NCBI GenBank assembly: GCA_965213885.1 | Contig: OZ243919.1 | Coordinates: 2,790,001-2,854,000, forward strand | Reading direction: 5' to 3' | DNA: 64,000 bases | Source of the DNA: VYFG01 sp965213885 | GTDB lineage: Bacteria > Pseudomonadota > Gammaproteobacteria > Arenicellales > Poriferihabitantaceae | Part shown: positions 45,868-53,971 of the stretch, piece by piece | Layout: each line of letters opens with the position of its first letter | Position numbering within the stretch: position 1 is the stretch's first letter | The notes under the pieces: model-generated | Databases searched by the model: none | Told to the model about the DNA's origin: nothing | What the model saw: the letters and a program-made list of their open reading frames with translations, nothing else | Program-made: the position numbers and the translations under genes

Positions 45868-46386
45868 GTGAAACTGAAAGGCCTGCTGCTTGGTGCAGCG
45901 ATGATCGCCGGGCTTGGCATTGGCCAGGCCCAGGCACAGGGCATGCCGCCTGGTGCCGAGATGTTCAATCCCTTCGCCTGGATGGGCATGACCGCCCCGG
46001 CCACCGGCGCCGCGCCGACGGGTGCCATGAACATGTTCGACCCCATGTCCATGATAGGCATGATGATGGGGCAGCCTCAGCCCGGCGCCCTGAACCTGGC
46101 GCGTCCGGAAGGCTGGATCGTGTTCATGAATCCAGCCACCTACCCGGCGCTGATGAATCCGGCCACCTATACCCAGTTCATGAAGCCGGACCACTACATG
46201 CAGTTCGCAAACCCCAACAACTGGATGGCATGGATGAACCCGTCTTCCTACGGCGCCTACATGAATCCCATGAGCTACATGCAGATGATGAACCCCATGG
46301 GGTACATGCAGCTCATGAATCCCAATACCTACATGCAGTGGATGAATCCCGCGAACTACAACGCGTTCATGAGCCCGAACAGGTAA
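45868..46386 (+). CDS. Secreted methionine-rich nonapeptide-repeat protein
   Basis: 172 residues, unknown family. A signal peptide (LKGLLLGAAMIAGLGIGQAQA, cleavage near 23-24) is followed by a Met-rich spacer (MFNPFAWMGM, MFDPMSMIGMMMGQ). The C-terminal half is nine tandem nonapeptides of consensus [FLWYM]MNPxxYxx plus a partial unit, e.g. FMNPATYPA, LMNPNTYMQ, WMNPANYNA. The start is GTG at 45868 behind GGAGGAG. No cysteines. Periodic Met, Asn-Pro and Tyr suggest a solenoid or a surface for metal or protein binding; that is inference. The gene stands alone behind an FNR-like box. Confidence 0.8.
   Translation: MKLKGLLLGAAMIAGLGIGQAQAQGMPPGAEMFNPFAWMGMTAPATGAAPTGAMNMFDPMSMIGMMMGQPQPGALNLARPEGWIVFMNPATYPALMNPATYTQFMKPDHYMQFANPNNWMAWMNPSSYGAYMNPMSYMQMMNPMGYMQLMNPNTYMQWMNPANYNAFMSPNR
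46123..46383 (+). repeat. 27-bp coding tandem repeat (nine nonapeptide units)
   Basis: 261 bases made of nine 27-base units and one partial unit, each encoding a nonapeptide with NP at positions 3-4 (K or S replaces N in two units) and Tyr or Trp at position 7. Units differ at the DNA level, so expansion is not recent. A further unit in another frame follows the stop codon. Confidence 0.8.
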
Positions 46387-46664
46387 CATGCAGTGGGTAA
46401 AGCCGGCTTCCTACAGCGCGCAGCCTTTGTTTTGTCTTCGTATCTTGTTACTGGAAAATCAAGAGTGATACGTACAGAAATAGCATGACGAAAAACACGA
46501 ACAGTTACGAAAAGGCTGGTCCCAGCAAAGTCATTTCAATGGCGCATAAAATGATTACGGTCACAATGGGAACAGCATAATTATGGGGGCTGCGTGTGAA
46601 TACTGCAGATCGTCTCTTTGTCAGGCTCTTGATCAGGCTATCAACCACTGGACCATTAAGTTTC
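46387..46664. other. AT-rich stretch behind the repeat gene
   Basis: 278 bases. Its first 37 bases still encode a repeat-like unit (WVKPASYSA) in the +1 frame. The rest is AT-rich without a recognisable gene and ends at the stop of vapC. Confidence 0.5.
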
Positions 46665-47036
46665 TTAAGAAATTGGCGCAATCAGGTCGAAATCCGAATC
46701 TGCAGCCTCTATCGCTGCATCATGTTGCCGGGCGCATGCCGCAATCAGGATATCGGTAGCCGGAACTGTTATACCGCGTGCCCGGGCAATCCGTGCCATG
46801 TCAACGGCACGCTGCCAGACTTCGTCGTTGATGGGAAGTTCGGGGATGATCTGCCCGAACTCCTTCAGTACCCGCTGTTCCTTCTGTCCACGGGCCCCAT
46901 TCCAGAGTTCCAGCCTGACCAACGGACACCAGCAGGCTTCACCATTGATCAGCGCGTTCTCCACCCGGTTTCGAACCGGCCCATCTCCTTGCGGGCGCAG
47001 AAAGTGAATCCACGATGACGTGTCCACCAGGATCAA
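46665..47036 (-). CDS. vapC: VapC-type PIN-domain ribonuclease toxin
   Basis: 123 residues. The PIN active site is visible as LVDTSSWIHF (first Asp), RLELWNGA (Glu), ATDILIAACA (third acidic) and ADSDFDLIA (last Asp). The likely start is TTG at 47036, four bases after the antitoxin stop; the ATG further upstream would overlap the whole end of vapB. The toxin would cleave RNA when free of its antitoxin. Confidence 0.85.
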   Translation of the reverse strand: MILVDTSSWIHFLRPQGDGPVRNRVENALINGEACWCPLVRLELWNGARGQKEQRVLKEFGQIIPELPINDEVWQRAVDMARIARARGITVPATDILIAACARQHDAAIEAADSDFDLIAPIS

Positions 47037-47040
47037 CGGC

Positions 47041-47244
47041 TCAGTCCTTCCGGCGTTCTTCCTGGAGTTCTTCGGCCGTGAGCAGACAGGCGCAGGTGCC
47101 GGCATGCCTGATCAACTCCGCCATGCGCTTTCGGCGATTGTAGTCGGCTATCGCAGTGACCACGGCCTCCCGCTTGGTCTTGGCCCTCGTGAAACGGATG
47201 GCATCCTCCAGCTCATCAGCAGGAATATCAATCGTCGTTTTCAT
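47041..47244 (-). CDS. vapB: VapB-type antitoxin
   Basis: 67 residues. The N-terminal MKTTIDIPADELEDAIRFT followed by KREAVVTAIADYNRRKRMAE matches the ribbon-helix-helix VapB type (DUF2191-like); the C-terminal tail (LLTAEELQEERRKD) would bind the toxin. It precedes vapC, the usual order for autoregulated pairs. Confidence 0.85.
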   Translation of the reverse strand: MKTTIDIPADELEDAIRFTRAKTKREAVVTAIADYNRRKRMAELIRHAGTCACLLTAEELQEERRKD

Positions 47245-47398
47245 ACGTCAATTATACACAATAGGGCCTTCTGCACCTTGCTCTTAAGGAATCCCCAATT
47301 CCCTATAATCCTGATATATCGGTGTGCTAATGACATCTAAGGTTGATGTAACGATCTATACACATGGATCTTTTCATATATAGAAAATTAACATTTTG

Positions 47399-47425
47399 TT
47401 GACATGATGGGAAATTAGGTATAGA
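47399..47425 (+). promoter_or_regulatory. Putative sigma-70 promoter of fic
   Basis: TTGACA at 47399-47404 and TATAGA at 47420-47425 with a 15-base spacer, shorter than ideal. It lies in an AT-rich region 33 bases before the fic start. Confidence 0.4.
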
Positions 47426-47457
47426 AAGAGGTCGTTTTCTATGCACATTGGGCTGAT

Positions 47458-48600
47458 ATGGATGCCGTGACAACCCGGGGCACCATCTCACTGCTGCCAC
47501 CCAGCGCCGAATTGGAATCCCTTTCGGTGCTGAAAAGTCTCGCCCCGGCCCACCGCTATCTGGCCGAACTAAAGGGCATGGCAGCCACCATCCCCAACGA
47601 GCACATCCTGATCAACACCCTCACCTTGCAGGAGGCCAAGGACAGCTCCGAGATCGAGAACGTCATCACCACCCACGATGATCTCTACAAGGCCGACCTG
47701 TTCTCGGATTACATCAGGAATCCGGCCGCCAAAGAGGTCAGCCGCTACGCCACTGCCCTGAAGTCCACCTTCGAGCAAGTGAAAAGCGACCGGCTGCTAA
47801 CCGTCAACAGGATTGTCGAGATCCACCAGGTACTGGAACAAAATGAGGCTGGCATTCGCAAGTTGCCGGGCACAGCGCTCAAGAACGAACGCACCGGTGA
47901 GACCGTTTATACCCCGCCGCAGGATCACGGGGAGGTCGTGCGTCTGATGAACAATCTGGAGCAGTTCATCAACGACGATGCGTTATGCAAAGTCGATCCC
48001 CTGATCAAGATGGCAGTGATCCACTACCAGTTCGAGAGCATCCATCCCTTTTATGACGGCAACGGCCGCACCGGGCGTATCGTCAATATCCTCTACTTGG
48101 TGGCCAAGGAGTTGCTCGATATCCCGGCGCTCTATCTCAGTCGCTACATTATACGCAACAAGGCGGATTACTATCGCCTGCTGCAGTCCACGCGCGATTC
48201 AGGTGACTGGGAACCCTGGATCCTTTACATGCTGAAAGGTGTCGAACTCACCTCGCGCCAGACCATCTGGGTCATCCGGCGCATCAAAGAAATCATGATG
48301 GAATACAAGCACCGCATCCGCGCAGAACTGCCAAAGATCTACAGCCAGGATTTGCTCAACAATTTGTTCCGGCATCCCTGCACCAAGATCGAATCGGTCC
48401 AGAACGACCTTCGCGTTTCGCGCCTGACCGCAGTCAGATACCTGCAGCTTCTGACAGAAAGGGGGTTCATCGAAAAACGCAAGATCGGGCGCTACAACTA
48501 CTATGTCAACCGGCCATTGATGGACATCTTCATGAATTTGACTTACTTGCCGGAAGATATTGTGCCCCAGTCAGGCGAAACGATCAGGAGCACTGGCTGA
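47458..48600 (+). CDS. Fic-domain AMP-transferase
   Basis: 380 residues. The Fic motif is complete: HPFYDGNGRTGR with catalytic His196. An N-terminal inhibitory helix SSEIEN (residues 63-68) fits the (S/T)xxxE(G/N) pattern of class II Fic proteins, whose Glu blocks ATP binding until relieved. The C-terminus (VQNDLRVSRLTAVRYLQLL) is a winged-helix DNA-binding domain as in the SoFic/BtFic group. It transfers AMP to target proteins. It is next to vapBC but on the other strand. Confidence 0.9.
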   Translation: MDAVTTRGTISLLPPSAELESLSVLKSLAPAHRYLAELKGMAATIPNEHILINTLTLQEAKDSSEIENVITTHDDLYKADLFSDYIRNPAAKEVSRYATALKSTFEQVKSDRLLTVNRIVEIHQVLEQNEAGIRKLPGTALKNERTGETVYTPPQDHGEVVRLMNNLEQFINDDALCKVDPLIKMAVIHYQFESIHPFYDGNGRTGRIVNILYLVAKELLDIPALYLSRYIIRNKADYYRLLQSTRDSGDWEPWILYMLKGVELTSRQTIWVIRRIKEIMMEYKHRIRAELPKIYSQDLLNNLFRHPCTKIESVQNDLRVSRLTAVRYLQLLTERGFIEKRKIGRYNYYVNRPLMDIFMNLTYLPEDIVPQSGETIRSTG

Positions 48601-48799
48601 GGTGGCCATTGCTACTGAACAAATCCCGGAATGGTTGACTCGCAATCGACTCATCGTCCCTCAACCGCTCCCCAGAAATCGCTGTCGAGTTCTGCCCTTT
48701 GGCGGGTACGGACCCGTCACCGCAACCCGGCCCGAGCAAGCCCCTCTTCGCCAAGGGCGGGTTCGGCGAGTTCACCCATGGGGTCCCGGCAAGTCGTAG

Positions 48800-49145
48800 G
48801 CCCAAAACAACATAGACTGCCGCGCACGTCGAGGACTTGCCGTTTTCCGCAAGCACCACAAGGGACTCGATCCGGCTGTCGAGAGGGCTCTCTTCCGTGG
48901 CACCGTCGGCGAGGCCACTGCAGTGGAATTCTCCGCCTTCCTCAACATCTTCGGCAACGAGGGCCTCGCCAACCTCTGCGAGCAGGTGAAGGACCGAATC
49001 GCCGGTGTGGACCCTGATACGCTCCGCCCTTCGAAGGTCTACGATCCCGTTGCGCAGACAGGTGAAACGGGATGCCGACGCGCTCAAGGAGCAGTTCGCG
49101 GGCTATTTCGCGCCGCCGGCGGAATCCGCCCGGGCGGCAGCATGA
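48800..49145 (+). pseudogene. Decayed C-terminal part of a MoxR-type AAA ATPase
   Basis: Open text LAVFRKHHKGLDPAVERALF and GTVGEATAVEFSAFLNIFGN resembles the end of MoxR-family ATPases that pair with vWA proteins (assignment moderate). After VYDPVAQ one frameshift is needed to reach QVKRDADALKEQFAGYFA and the natural stop. That stop overlaps the next start (ATGA), so the operon junction has survived. The ATPase core is absent. Confidence 0.45.
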
Positions 49146-49819
49146 AAACCCGCGTCACAACGGAATCCGCCCGTCGCGTCAGCGACTGCGTGACCGGGCT
49201 TCTCCGGTCACAATCCTTCTTCGGCAGCCAGCCTGGCCCTCAGGCTGCCGTTCGGGTTGATGACAGCCGTCAAACATTGGCCAGCGACGGCCAGGAGATT
49301 CATTACTCGCCCCAGTGGGTCGCCAGCACCGACGCGCACCTGACCGAGGCATCGATCGCACGGGTGGTCCTCGCCAGTTCGCTCAAGCATCACACCAGGA
49401 GGGGGCGACAGGGATCCGGAACGATGGCAGAAGGCCTCGCAGCTCGTCACGCACGCCATGCTGCAAGATGCCGATTCACCCTGCCGACCGATGTAGAGGC
49501 ATGGGAGAGCATGAGCGTTGAAGAGACCTATACCCGACTGCCTGAACCTGCGGAGGACAACAGTGGCCCCAACGACGACCCTCGGCCGGACTCAGGGATG
49601 GAAATGCCTGGTGCCGCCGGATCCGGTGATGATGTTGACGAGCTTGATCCGTCTGACGATCCGGGTGGTCGGAATGACACCGGAGGACAGGAAAATTCCG
49701 ATGGCCCGGAAATGATGGCGATCTGGCCAATGCAGGCATTCCGGATCTGGCTGATGATGGCGATGATGCGGACCAATCGGAAAATGATTCCACAGATGAT
49801 TCCTGCCAGGATGACTATT
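49142..49819 (+). pseudogene. vWA-like putative metallopeptidase (DUF2201), frameshifted
   Basis: Starts MKTRVTTESARRVSDCVTGL and matches the DUF2201 family in pieces: SLALRLPF, SRQTLASDGQEIHYSPQWVA, VVLASSLKHHTRRG, RDPERWQKASQLVTHAMLQD and FTLPTDVEAWES. Those pieces are in alternating frames, needing at least two pairs of frame changes (around 49230-49250 and 49395-49480). The frame then runs into an acidic linker and breaks off where the antisense maturase relic begins. The catalytic and vWA parts are gone. Confidence 0.6.
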
Positions 49820-49990
49820 CCCATCAGCCGGTGTTTGAATTTCCTCAGCCACCGGGATGATCCGGGCATAGCGAAATAGCTCAGCCAGCCCGCAAGGACC
49901 TTGCCAAGCCACTCGCCTATTTCCCATCTGTCCCAGTGTCTCCGCTTGTGCAGTATCTCCCCGATCCGCTTCAGCGCCCTTTCCACAAAT
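49820..49990 (-). pseudogene. Second group II intron maturase remnant
   Basis: About 57 codons of maturase C-terminal text: FVERALKRIGEILHKRRHWD, then EWLGKVLAGWLSYFAMPGSS and RWLRKFKHRLMG. It is homologous to the corresponding part of the relic at 17.8-18.7 kb but diverged (WLGRVLNGWLNYYAVP there). No other intron part is seen nearby. Confidence 0.65.
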
Positions 49991-49997
49991 CTCCACA

Positions 49998-50174
49998 TCG
50001 GAGCGGGTCTACAAGCGCAAGGGCTGCTACATCTACTGCAACACCCTGAACAATGTGCCGCCGGAAGAGACATGGGTGATGGAGGGTATGTGGGACAACG
50101 AATACGGCGGCAGCCATGACCTGGCTTTCTACCGCCCCCTGAAAGAAGCACTCGATGCCGCCGAACCGGGGTAG
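49998..50174 (+). pseudogene. Unidentified C-terminal gene remnant
   Basis: An open frame of 58 codons ending in TAG with clear protein character (SERVYKRKGCYIYCNTLNNV; DLAFYRPLKEALDAAEPG), without a start codon. It abuts the maturase relic, which probably replaced its upstream part. Family not recognised. Confidence 0.4.
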
Positions 50175-50228
50175 GCCTACTCGCCCGCTTGACGCAGCCG
50201 CGTACGGATCACCTGCACGGGACAAGCG

Positions 50229-51173
50229 CTATCTGGCCATGGCGTCCTTCAATATTTGTACTATCTCAAGATATTCAGGGTGATTGGGATAATACTCTAA
50301 CTGCTGAAGCGCCTCATAGAACGGTTGCTCACGATCTGAGTCCCTCGCGTTCGGGTCCGCCCCGGCGGCAAGCAAATCCCGTACCGTCTCGACAAGAGCC
50401 CTTCCGGCTGCATAATGAAGCGGGGTTTCTTTATTTGCGTCCACCACGTTCGGGTCCGCCCCGGCGGCAAGCAATGCCTGTGTCACCTCGAAATGCCCGC
50501 GCCGGACTGCACCATGAAGCGGGGTATTGCTGTTGGGCCCGCTGCCGAAGTTCCCCCCGGTCCGGTCGGTGACGGCCTCGAGCAATGCCTGCAGGGCCTT
50601 TCGTTGGCGGATCACAACAGCCCAGATATGTCGTCCCCTCACCTCTTTGAATTCGTCGTAGCAATAGTGAATGTCGTAAGCGGAGGCTGTGTTCACAAAA
50701 GATACGATCTGTTCATCGGTATGGTCGTCTTGAGGGCAACGGCTCCTGGCAACATCCCAGTACGCGGTGACGAGTTTGTTGAAGGATTTAGCATCCAGAT
50801 ATCCGGTGGGCTTCTTGCCTTTCGCTTTCACTGGTGGCCTTTGTTGCCATTTCGCGATGGCCGCCCTTGTGCGCGGGCCGAAAACTCCGTCCACGCCTCC
50901 CGGGTCGAACCCCATTGCTTTCAGCCCCCTCTGTATCTCAGCCTTCACCGAGCGCGTCATGCCAAGTTCGCTTTCCACGATTTCAGGATCACTTGCTCCC
51001 CCATTCGCGGTCGCGGGTTGAACTCTCCCAGCCCCCCCGCAGGGCGAATTCGTCCTGTCTAAGAATTTCTGCCGGAACAAATTCCCCTGCGTCGCCGCCG
51101 TCGTGCGCAGATCCAACCGCAAGCCATGCCTCGTCTTCGACGATCTGAAAATGTCGGAAAATACCTTCGACAC
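50229..51173 (-). CDS. Peptidoglycan-binding-like and ankyrin-repeat protein, possibly 5'-truncated
   Basis: 314 residues from the first ATG. A peptidoglycan-binding-1 type domain is visible as IQRGLKAMGFDPGGVDGVFG followed by PRTRAAIAKWQQ (about 80-110). The C-terminal part has two clear ankyrin repeats (NTPLHGAVRRGHFEVTQALL; ETPLHYAAGRALVETVRDLL) with a degenerate third. Proteins with this layout usually begin with a signal peptide or enzymatic domain; the first 50 residues here look random, so the original N-terminus seems lost or the true start lies at an internal codon. Function unknown. Confidence 0.7.
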   Translation of the reverse strand: MSKVFSDIFRSSKTRHGLRLDLRTTAATQGNLFRQKFLDRTNSPCGGAGRVQPATANGGASDPEIVESELGMTRSVKAEIQRGLKAMGFDPGGVDGVFGPRTRAAIAKWQQRPPVKAKGKKPTGYLDAKSFNKLVTAYWDVARSRCPQDDHTDEQIVSFVNTASAYDIHYCYDEFKEVRGRHIWAVVIRQRKALQALLEAVTDRTGGNFGSGPNSNTPLHGAVRRGHFEVTQALLAAGADPNVVDANKETPLHYAAGRALVETVRDLLAAGADPNARDSDREQPFYEALQQLEYYPNHPEYLEIVQILKDAMAR

Positions 51174-51271
51174 CCCTGCGCCGCAGGCCGCGCCGGTCGA
51201 GACAGACAGCCGGGACCGCCGCCAGATTCCGTTTCTGGGGTTGGGCAGTGCATCCCCATATAATACCCGCC

Positions 51272-52180
51272 ATGGCTGAACCCTGGATCCTCATCACCAT
51301 CGCCGCGGCGTTTTTCCAGAATCTCCGCTCGGCGCTGCAGAAACACCTCAAGGGGCGGCTGTCCACCACCGGGGCGGGCTATGCCCGCTTCATCTACGCC
51401 CTGCCGGTCGCTGCGACCTACCTGGGGCTGCTTCTCTGGGCGGGAGATCACCCGCTACCCGCAGCCAATGCGCGCTTCCTCTGGTTCTGCCTGTTCGGGG
51501 GCATTTGCCAGATCCTGTTCACCGTATGTCTGCTGTGGATGTTTTCCTTCCAGAGTTTCGCGGTGGGAACCACGTTCTCCAAGCTGGAAGTGATCATGGT
51601 GGCGGTGCTGGGAGCGATACTGCTCGGCGACTACCTGAACGCCTGGGCGGTACTGGCCATCGCGGTCTCGTCGCTTGGCGTGGTGGCGCTTTCCCTGGGG
51701 CAGAACAGGCTGACCCTGCGGAGCATGCTGGGCAGTGTGCTGCGCCGGCCAACACTGATCGGCCTCATCTGCGCCGCCTGGCTCGGGGGTTCCGTGGTGT
51801 TCTACCGGGGCGCGTCGCTGGCCCTTGGCCATGACGATTTCGTCATCAGCGCCGCCCTGACGCTGTTCGTCAGCCTGGTCATCCAGACTTTGCTCATGGG
51901 TGGTTACCTGGTCCTGCGTGAACCCGGAGAGCTTGGTAAGGTGTTGCGTCACTGGCGCTGGGCGGGCGCCGCCGGTGTCGCCGGCGCGCTCGCCTCCATC
52001 GGCTGGTTCACCGCGTTCACCATCCAGAACGCAAGCTTCGTCCGCGCTGTGGGCCAGGTGGAACTGGTCTTCACCTTTGTCGCGACCACGATATTCTTCC
52101 GGGAAAAGGTCAGTGCCGCGGAAACGGTCGGCATTGTACTGGTTTGCGGAGGAATCATATTATTGCTTCTTTACGGTTGA
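51272..52180 (+). CDS. DMT-superfamily transporter (EamA)
   Basis: 302 residues, ten helices in two EamA repeats (YARFIYALPVAATYLGLLLW; TIQNASFVRAVGQVELVFTF). The N-terminus MAEPWILITIAAAFFQNLRS is a normal first helix. Probable exporter of a small metabolite. It is followed 19 bases later by the class II aldolase-like gene, with which it may be co-transcribed. Confidence 0.85.
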   Translation: MAEPWILITIAAAFFQNLRSALQKHLKGRLSTTGAGYARFIYALPVAATYLGLLLWAGDHPLPAANARFLWFCLFGGICQILFTVCLLWMFSFQSFAVGTTFSKLEVIMVAVLGAILLGDYLNAWAVLAIAVSSLGVVALSLGQNRLTLRSMLGSVLRRPTLIGLICAAWLGGSVVFYRGASLALGHDDFVISAALTLFVSLVIQTLLMGGYLVLREPGELGKVLRHWRWAGAAGVAGALASIGWFTAFTIQNASFVRAVGQVELVFTFVATTIFFREKVSAAETVGIVLVCGGIILLLLYG

Positions 52181-52199
52181 TCATCCCCGGAAACCACCA

Positions 52200-52964
52200 A
52201 TGAACAGACCCTTCACACCCGAGTCCGGACTCGTGCCGGCAGCCACGGAAGCCGAAGCAAGGGAACAACTCGCGGCGCTGTACCGGCTGTATGTCCATTT
52301 CGGCTGGACCGACCTCATCTTCACCCATGCATCGGCCAGGGTGCCGGGGGAGCCGGATCATTACCTGATCAAGCCGGACGAGCTCCTGCTGGACGAGGTC
52401 ACGGCACGGAACCTGGTCAAGATGGACCTCGACGGCAACCTGGTGACCGGCGACTATCCGCCCAACCTGGCCGGCCACCTCATTCACAGCGCCGTTCTCG
52501 GGTCGCGGCCGGACGTGACCTTCGTCGCCCACACCCATTCCCGTGCCGGCGTGGCGGTGAGCGCGATGAAGTGCGGGCTTTTGCCGCTCAGCCAGCATTC
52601 CAACCTGATCATCCCCACCGTGCGCTACCACGACTACCAGGACGTGACCCGGAACGAGGATGAATGCGCCGCCCTGACCAGGGACCTTGGTGACGCCTGC
52701 CTCATGGTGATGAGGAACCACGGCCTTCTGTCTGTGGGCCGGTCGGTAGCGGAATGCTTCTACTACCTGTATTTCCTGGAAATGTCCTGCAAGATCCAGG
52801 TGGATGTGCTGTCGTCGGGACAGGAGCCCATCCTCGTGGACGACCGGATTGTCGAGGCTCTTTTCAACGATCGCAGTGAAGGGGAATCCCAGCCCCCCGG
52901 GACACGTTCGTGGCTGGCCATGGTACGGATGCTGGAGCGCCGGGGAATCGACTATCGCGGCTGA
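52200..52964 (+). CDS. Class II aldolase/adducin family protein
   Basis: 254 residues. The family metal site appears in FVAHTHSRAG (His-x-His) and VMRNHGLLSVG (third His), with the early FTHASARVPGE block. Members include fuculose-phosphate and ribulose-phosphate aldolases/epimerases as well as proteins of unknown role. The substrate is not predictable; the preceding transporter hints at a sugar-acid or related metabolite. Confidence 0.85.
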   Translation: MNRPFTPESGLVPAATEAEAREQLAALYRLYVHFGWTDLIFTHASARVPGEPDHYLIKPDELLLDEVTARNLVKMDLDGNLVTGDYPPNLAGHLIHSAVLGSRPDVTFVAHTHSRAGVAVSAMKCGLLPLSQHSNLIIPTVRYHDYQDVTRNEDECAALTRDLGDACLMVMRNHGLLSVGRSVAECFYYLYFLEMSCKIQVDVLSSGQEPILVDDRIVEALFNDRSEGESQPPGTRSWLAMVRMLERRGIDYRG

Positions 52965-53084
52965 GACGGGGCTGACCTGCCCGGGTGCAGGCCGGTTCGC
53001 GGAATCCCCCGGATCAGCCCCGGGGTGGCCGGGTCGTTGCAGCCGCGCCCGGAAACAATCGACGCCCGGCTCTCCGGGAGAGCA

Positions 53085-53951
53085 TCACCCCCCGAGGAAC
53101 AGCTCTCCCACCTTGGGGTTGTCCAGCAGTTCTGACCCCCTTCCGGCGATCGCCACCTCACCGGAGACCAGGACGTAGCCGATATCCGCGAACTCCAGCC
53201 CCTTCTTGGCATTCTGCTCCACCATGATGATGGTCTTGCCCTCGTTGTTCTGCAGGTCGTCGAGGATTTCGAAGACCATGTCGATGAAGCGGGGCTCAAG
53301 ACCGATGGAGGGCTCATCGACGAGCAGCAGGTCGGGATTCATGACCAGCGCGCGGGAGATCTCCAGCAGGCGGCGCTCACCCCCGGAAAGGACCTTTGCC
53401 TGGTGCCTGCGGCGGGCCGCAAGACGGGAATACTTGTCGAAGATCATCTCCGCGGCCTGCTTGGCCTCGGCGGGCCTGTTCTTGAGAAAGCCGCCCATCC
53501 AGAGATTTTCCTCCACGGTCATGCCGGGAAAGATGGATTTGTCCTGGAGGATGTAGGCGATCCCCGCGCGGGAAAGTTTTTCGTTGGGCGACAGGCTGGT
53601 GACGTCAAGCGCGTCCGCGCCCTGGCCAATGGTGATGCTGCCGGAAAAGATGTTGTTGAAGCCGAAGATGGCATGCAGTACGGTGGACTTGCCGGCGCCA
53701 TTGGGGCCGATGAGGCAGAGGGACTGCCTTCGGCCGACCCGCAGGTTGACGCCGTGGAGAATCTCCATCTTGCCGTAGCCCGCATTCAGGTTCTCGATGG
53801 TGACATAGGGATTGTTGCCTGCCAGGTCATCCAGTTGCTCGAGGCTGATTTCCTCGGCAATGGCTGCCACCTGGCGTGTGACCTCGTCAACGGAGATGAC
53901 CCCTTCGACTTCGCCCTGGCCGTATCCCCGGATGCCTTTTTTCTCAGTCAT
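53085..53951 (-). CDS. livF: Branched-chain amino acid-type ABC transporter ATP-binding protein LivF
   Basis: 288 residues. Walker A GPNGAGKST, signature LSGGERR, Walker B LLLVDEPSIGLEP and the switch His replaced by the EQNAKK segment are those of LivF. It carries an N-terminal extension of about 47 residues (MTEKKGIRGYGQGEVEGVIS onward) before the ABC domain, not seen in typical LivF. Last gene of the liv operon. Confidence 0.9.
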   Translation of the reverse strand: MTEKKGIRGYGQGEVEGVISVDEVTRQVAAIAEEISLEQLDDLAGNNPYVTIENLNAGYGKMEILHGVNLRVGRRQSLCLIGPNGAGKSTVLHAIFGFNNIFSGSITIGQGADALDVTSLSPNEKLSRAGIAYILQDKSIFPGMTVEENLWMGGFLKNRPAEAKQAAEMIFDKYSRLAARRRHQAKVLSGGERRLLEISRALVMNPDLLLVDEPSIGLEPRFIDMVFEILDDLQNNEGKTIIMVEQNAKKGLEFADIGYVLVSGEVAIAGRGSELLDNPKVGELFLGG

Positions 53952-53971
53952 GACTCAATCCCCGTGCCGGA

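Noticed and set aside
46123..46383. 27-bp tandem repeats as a possible CRISPR or noncoding array
   Set aside because: Units are contiguous, have no spacers, vary at the DNA level and keep one reading frame with conserved amino acids.
45859..46389. Histidine-rich minus-strand frame (176 codons) opposite the nonapeptide repeats
   Set aside because: The His/Val periodicity is just the complement of the 27-base coding repeat; the plus strand has a ribosome site and signal peptide.
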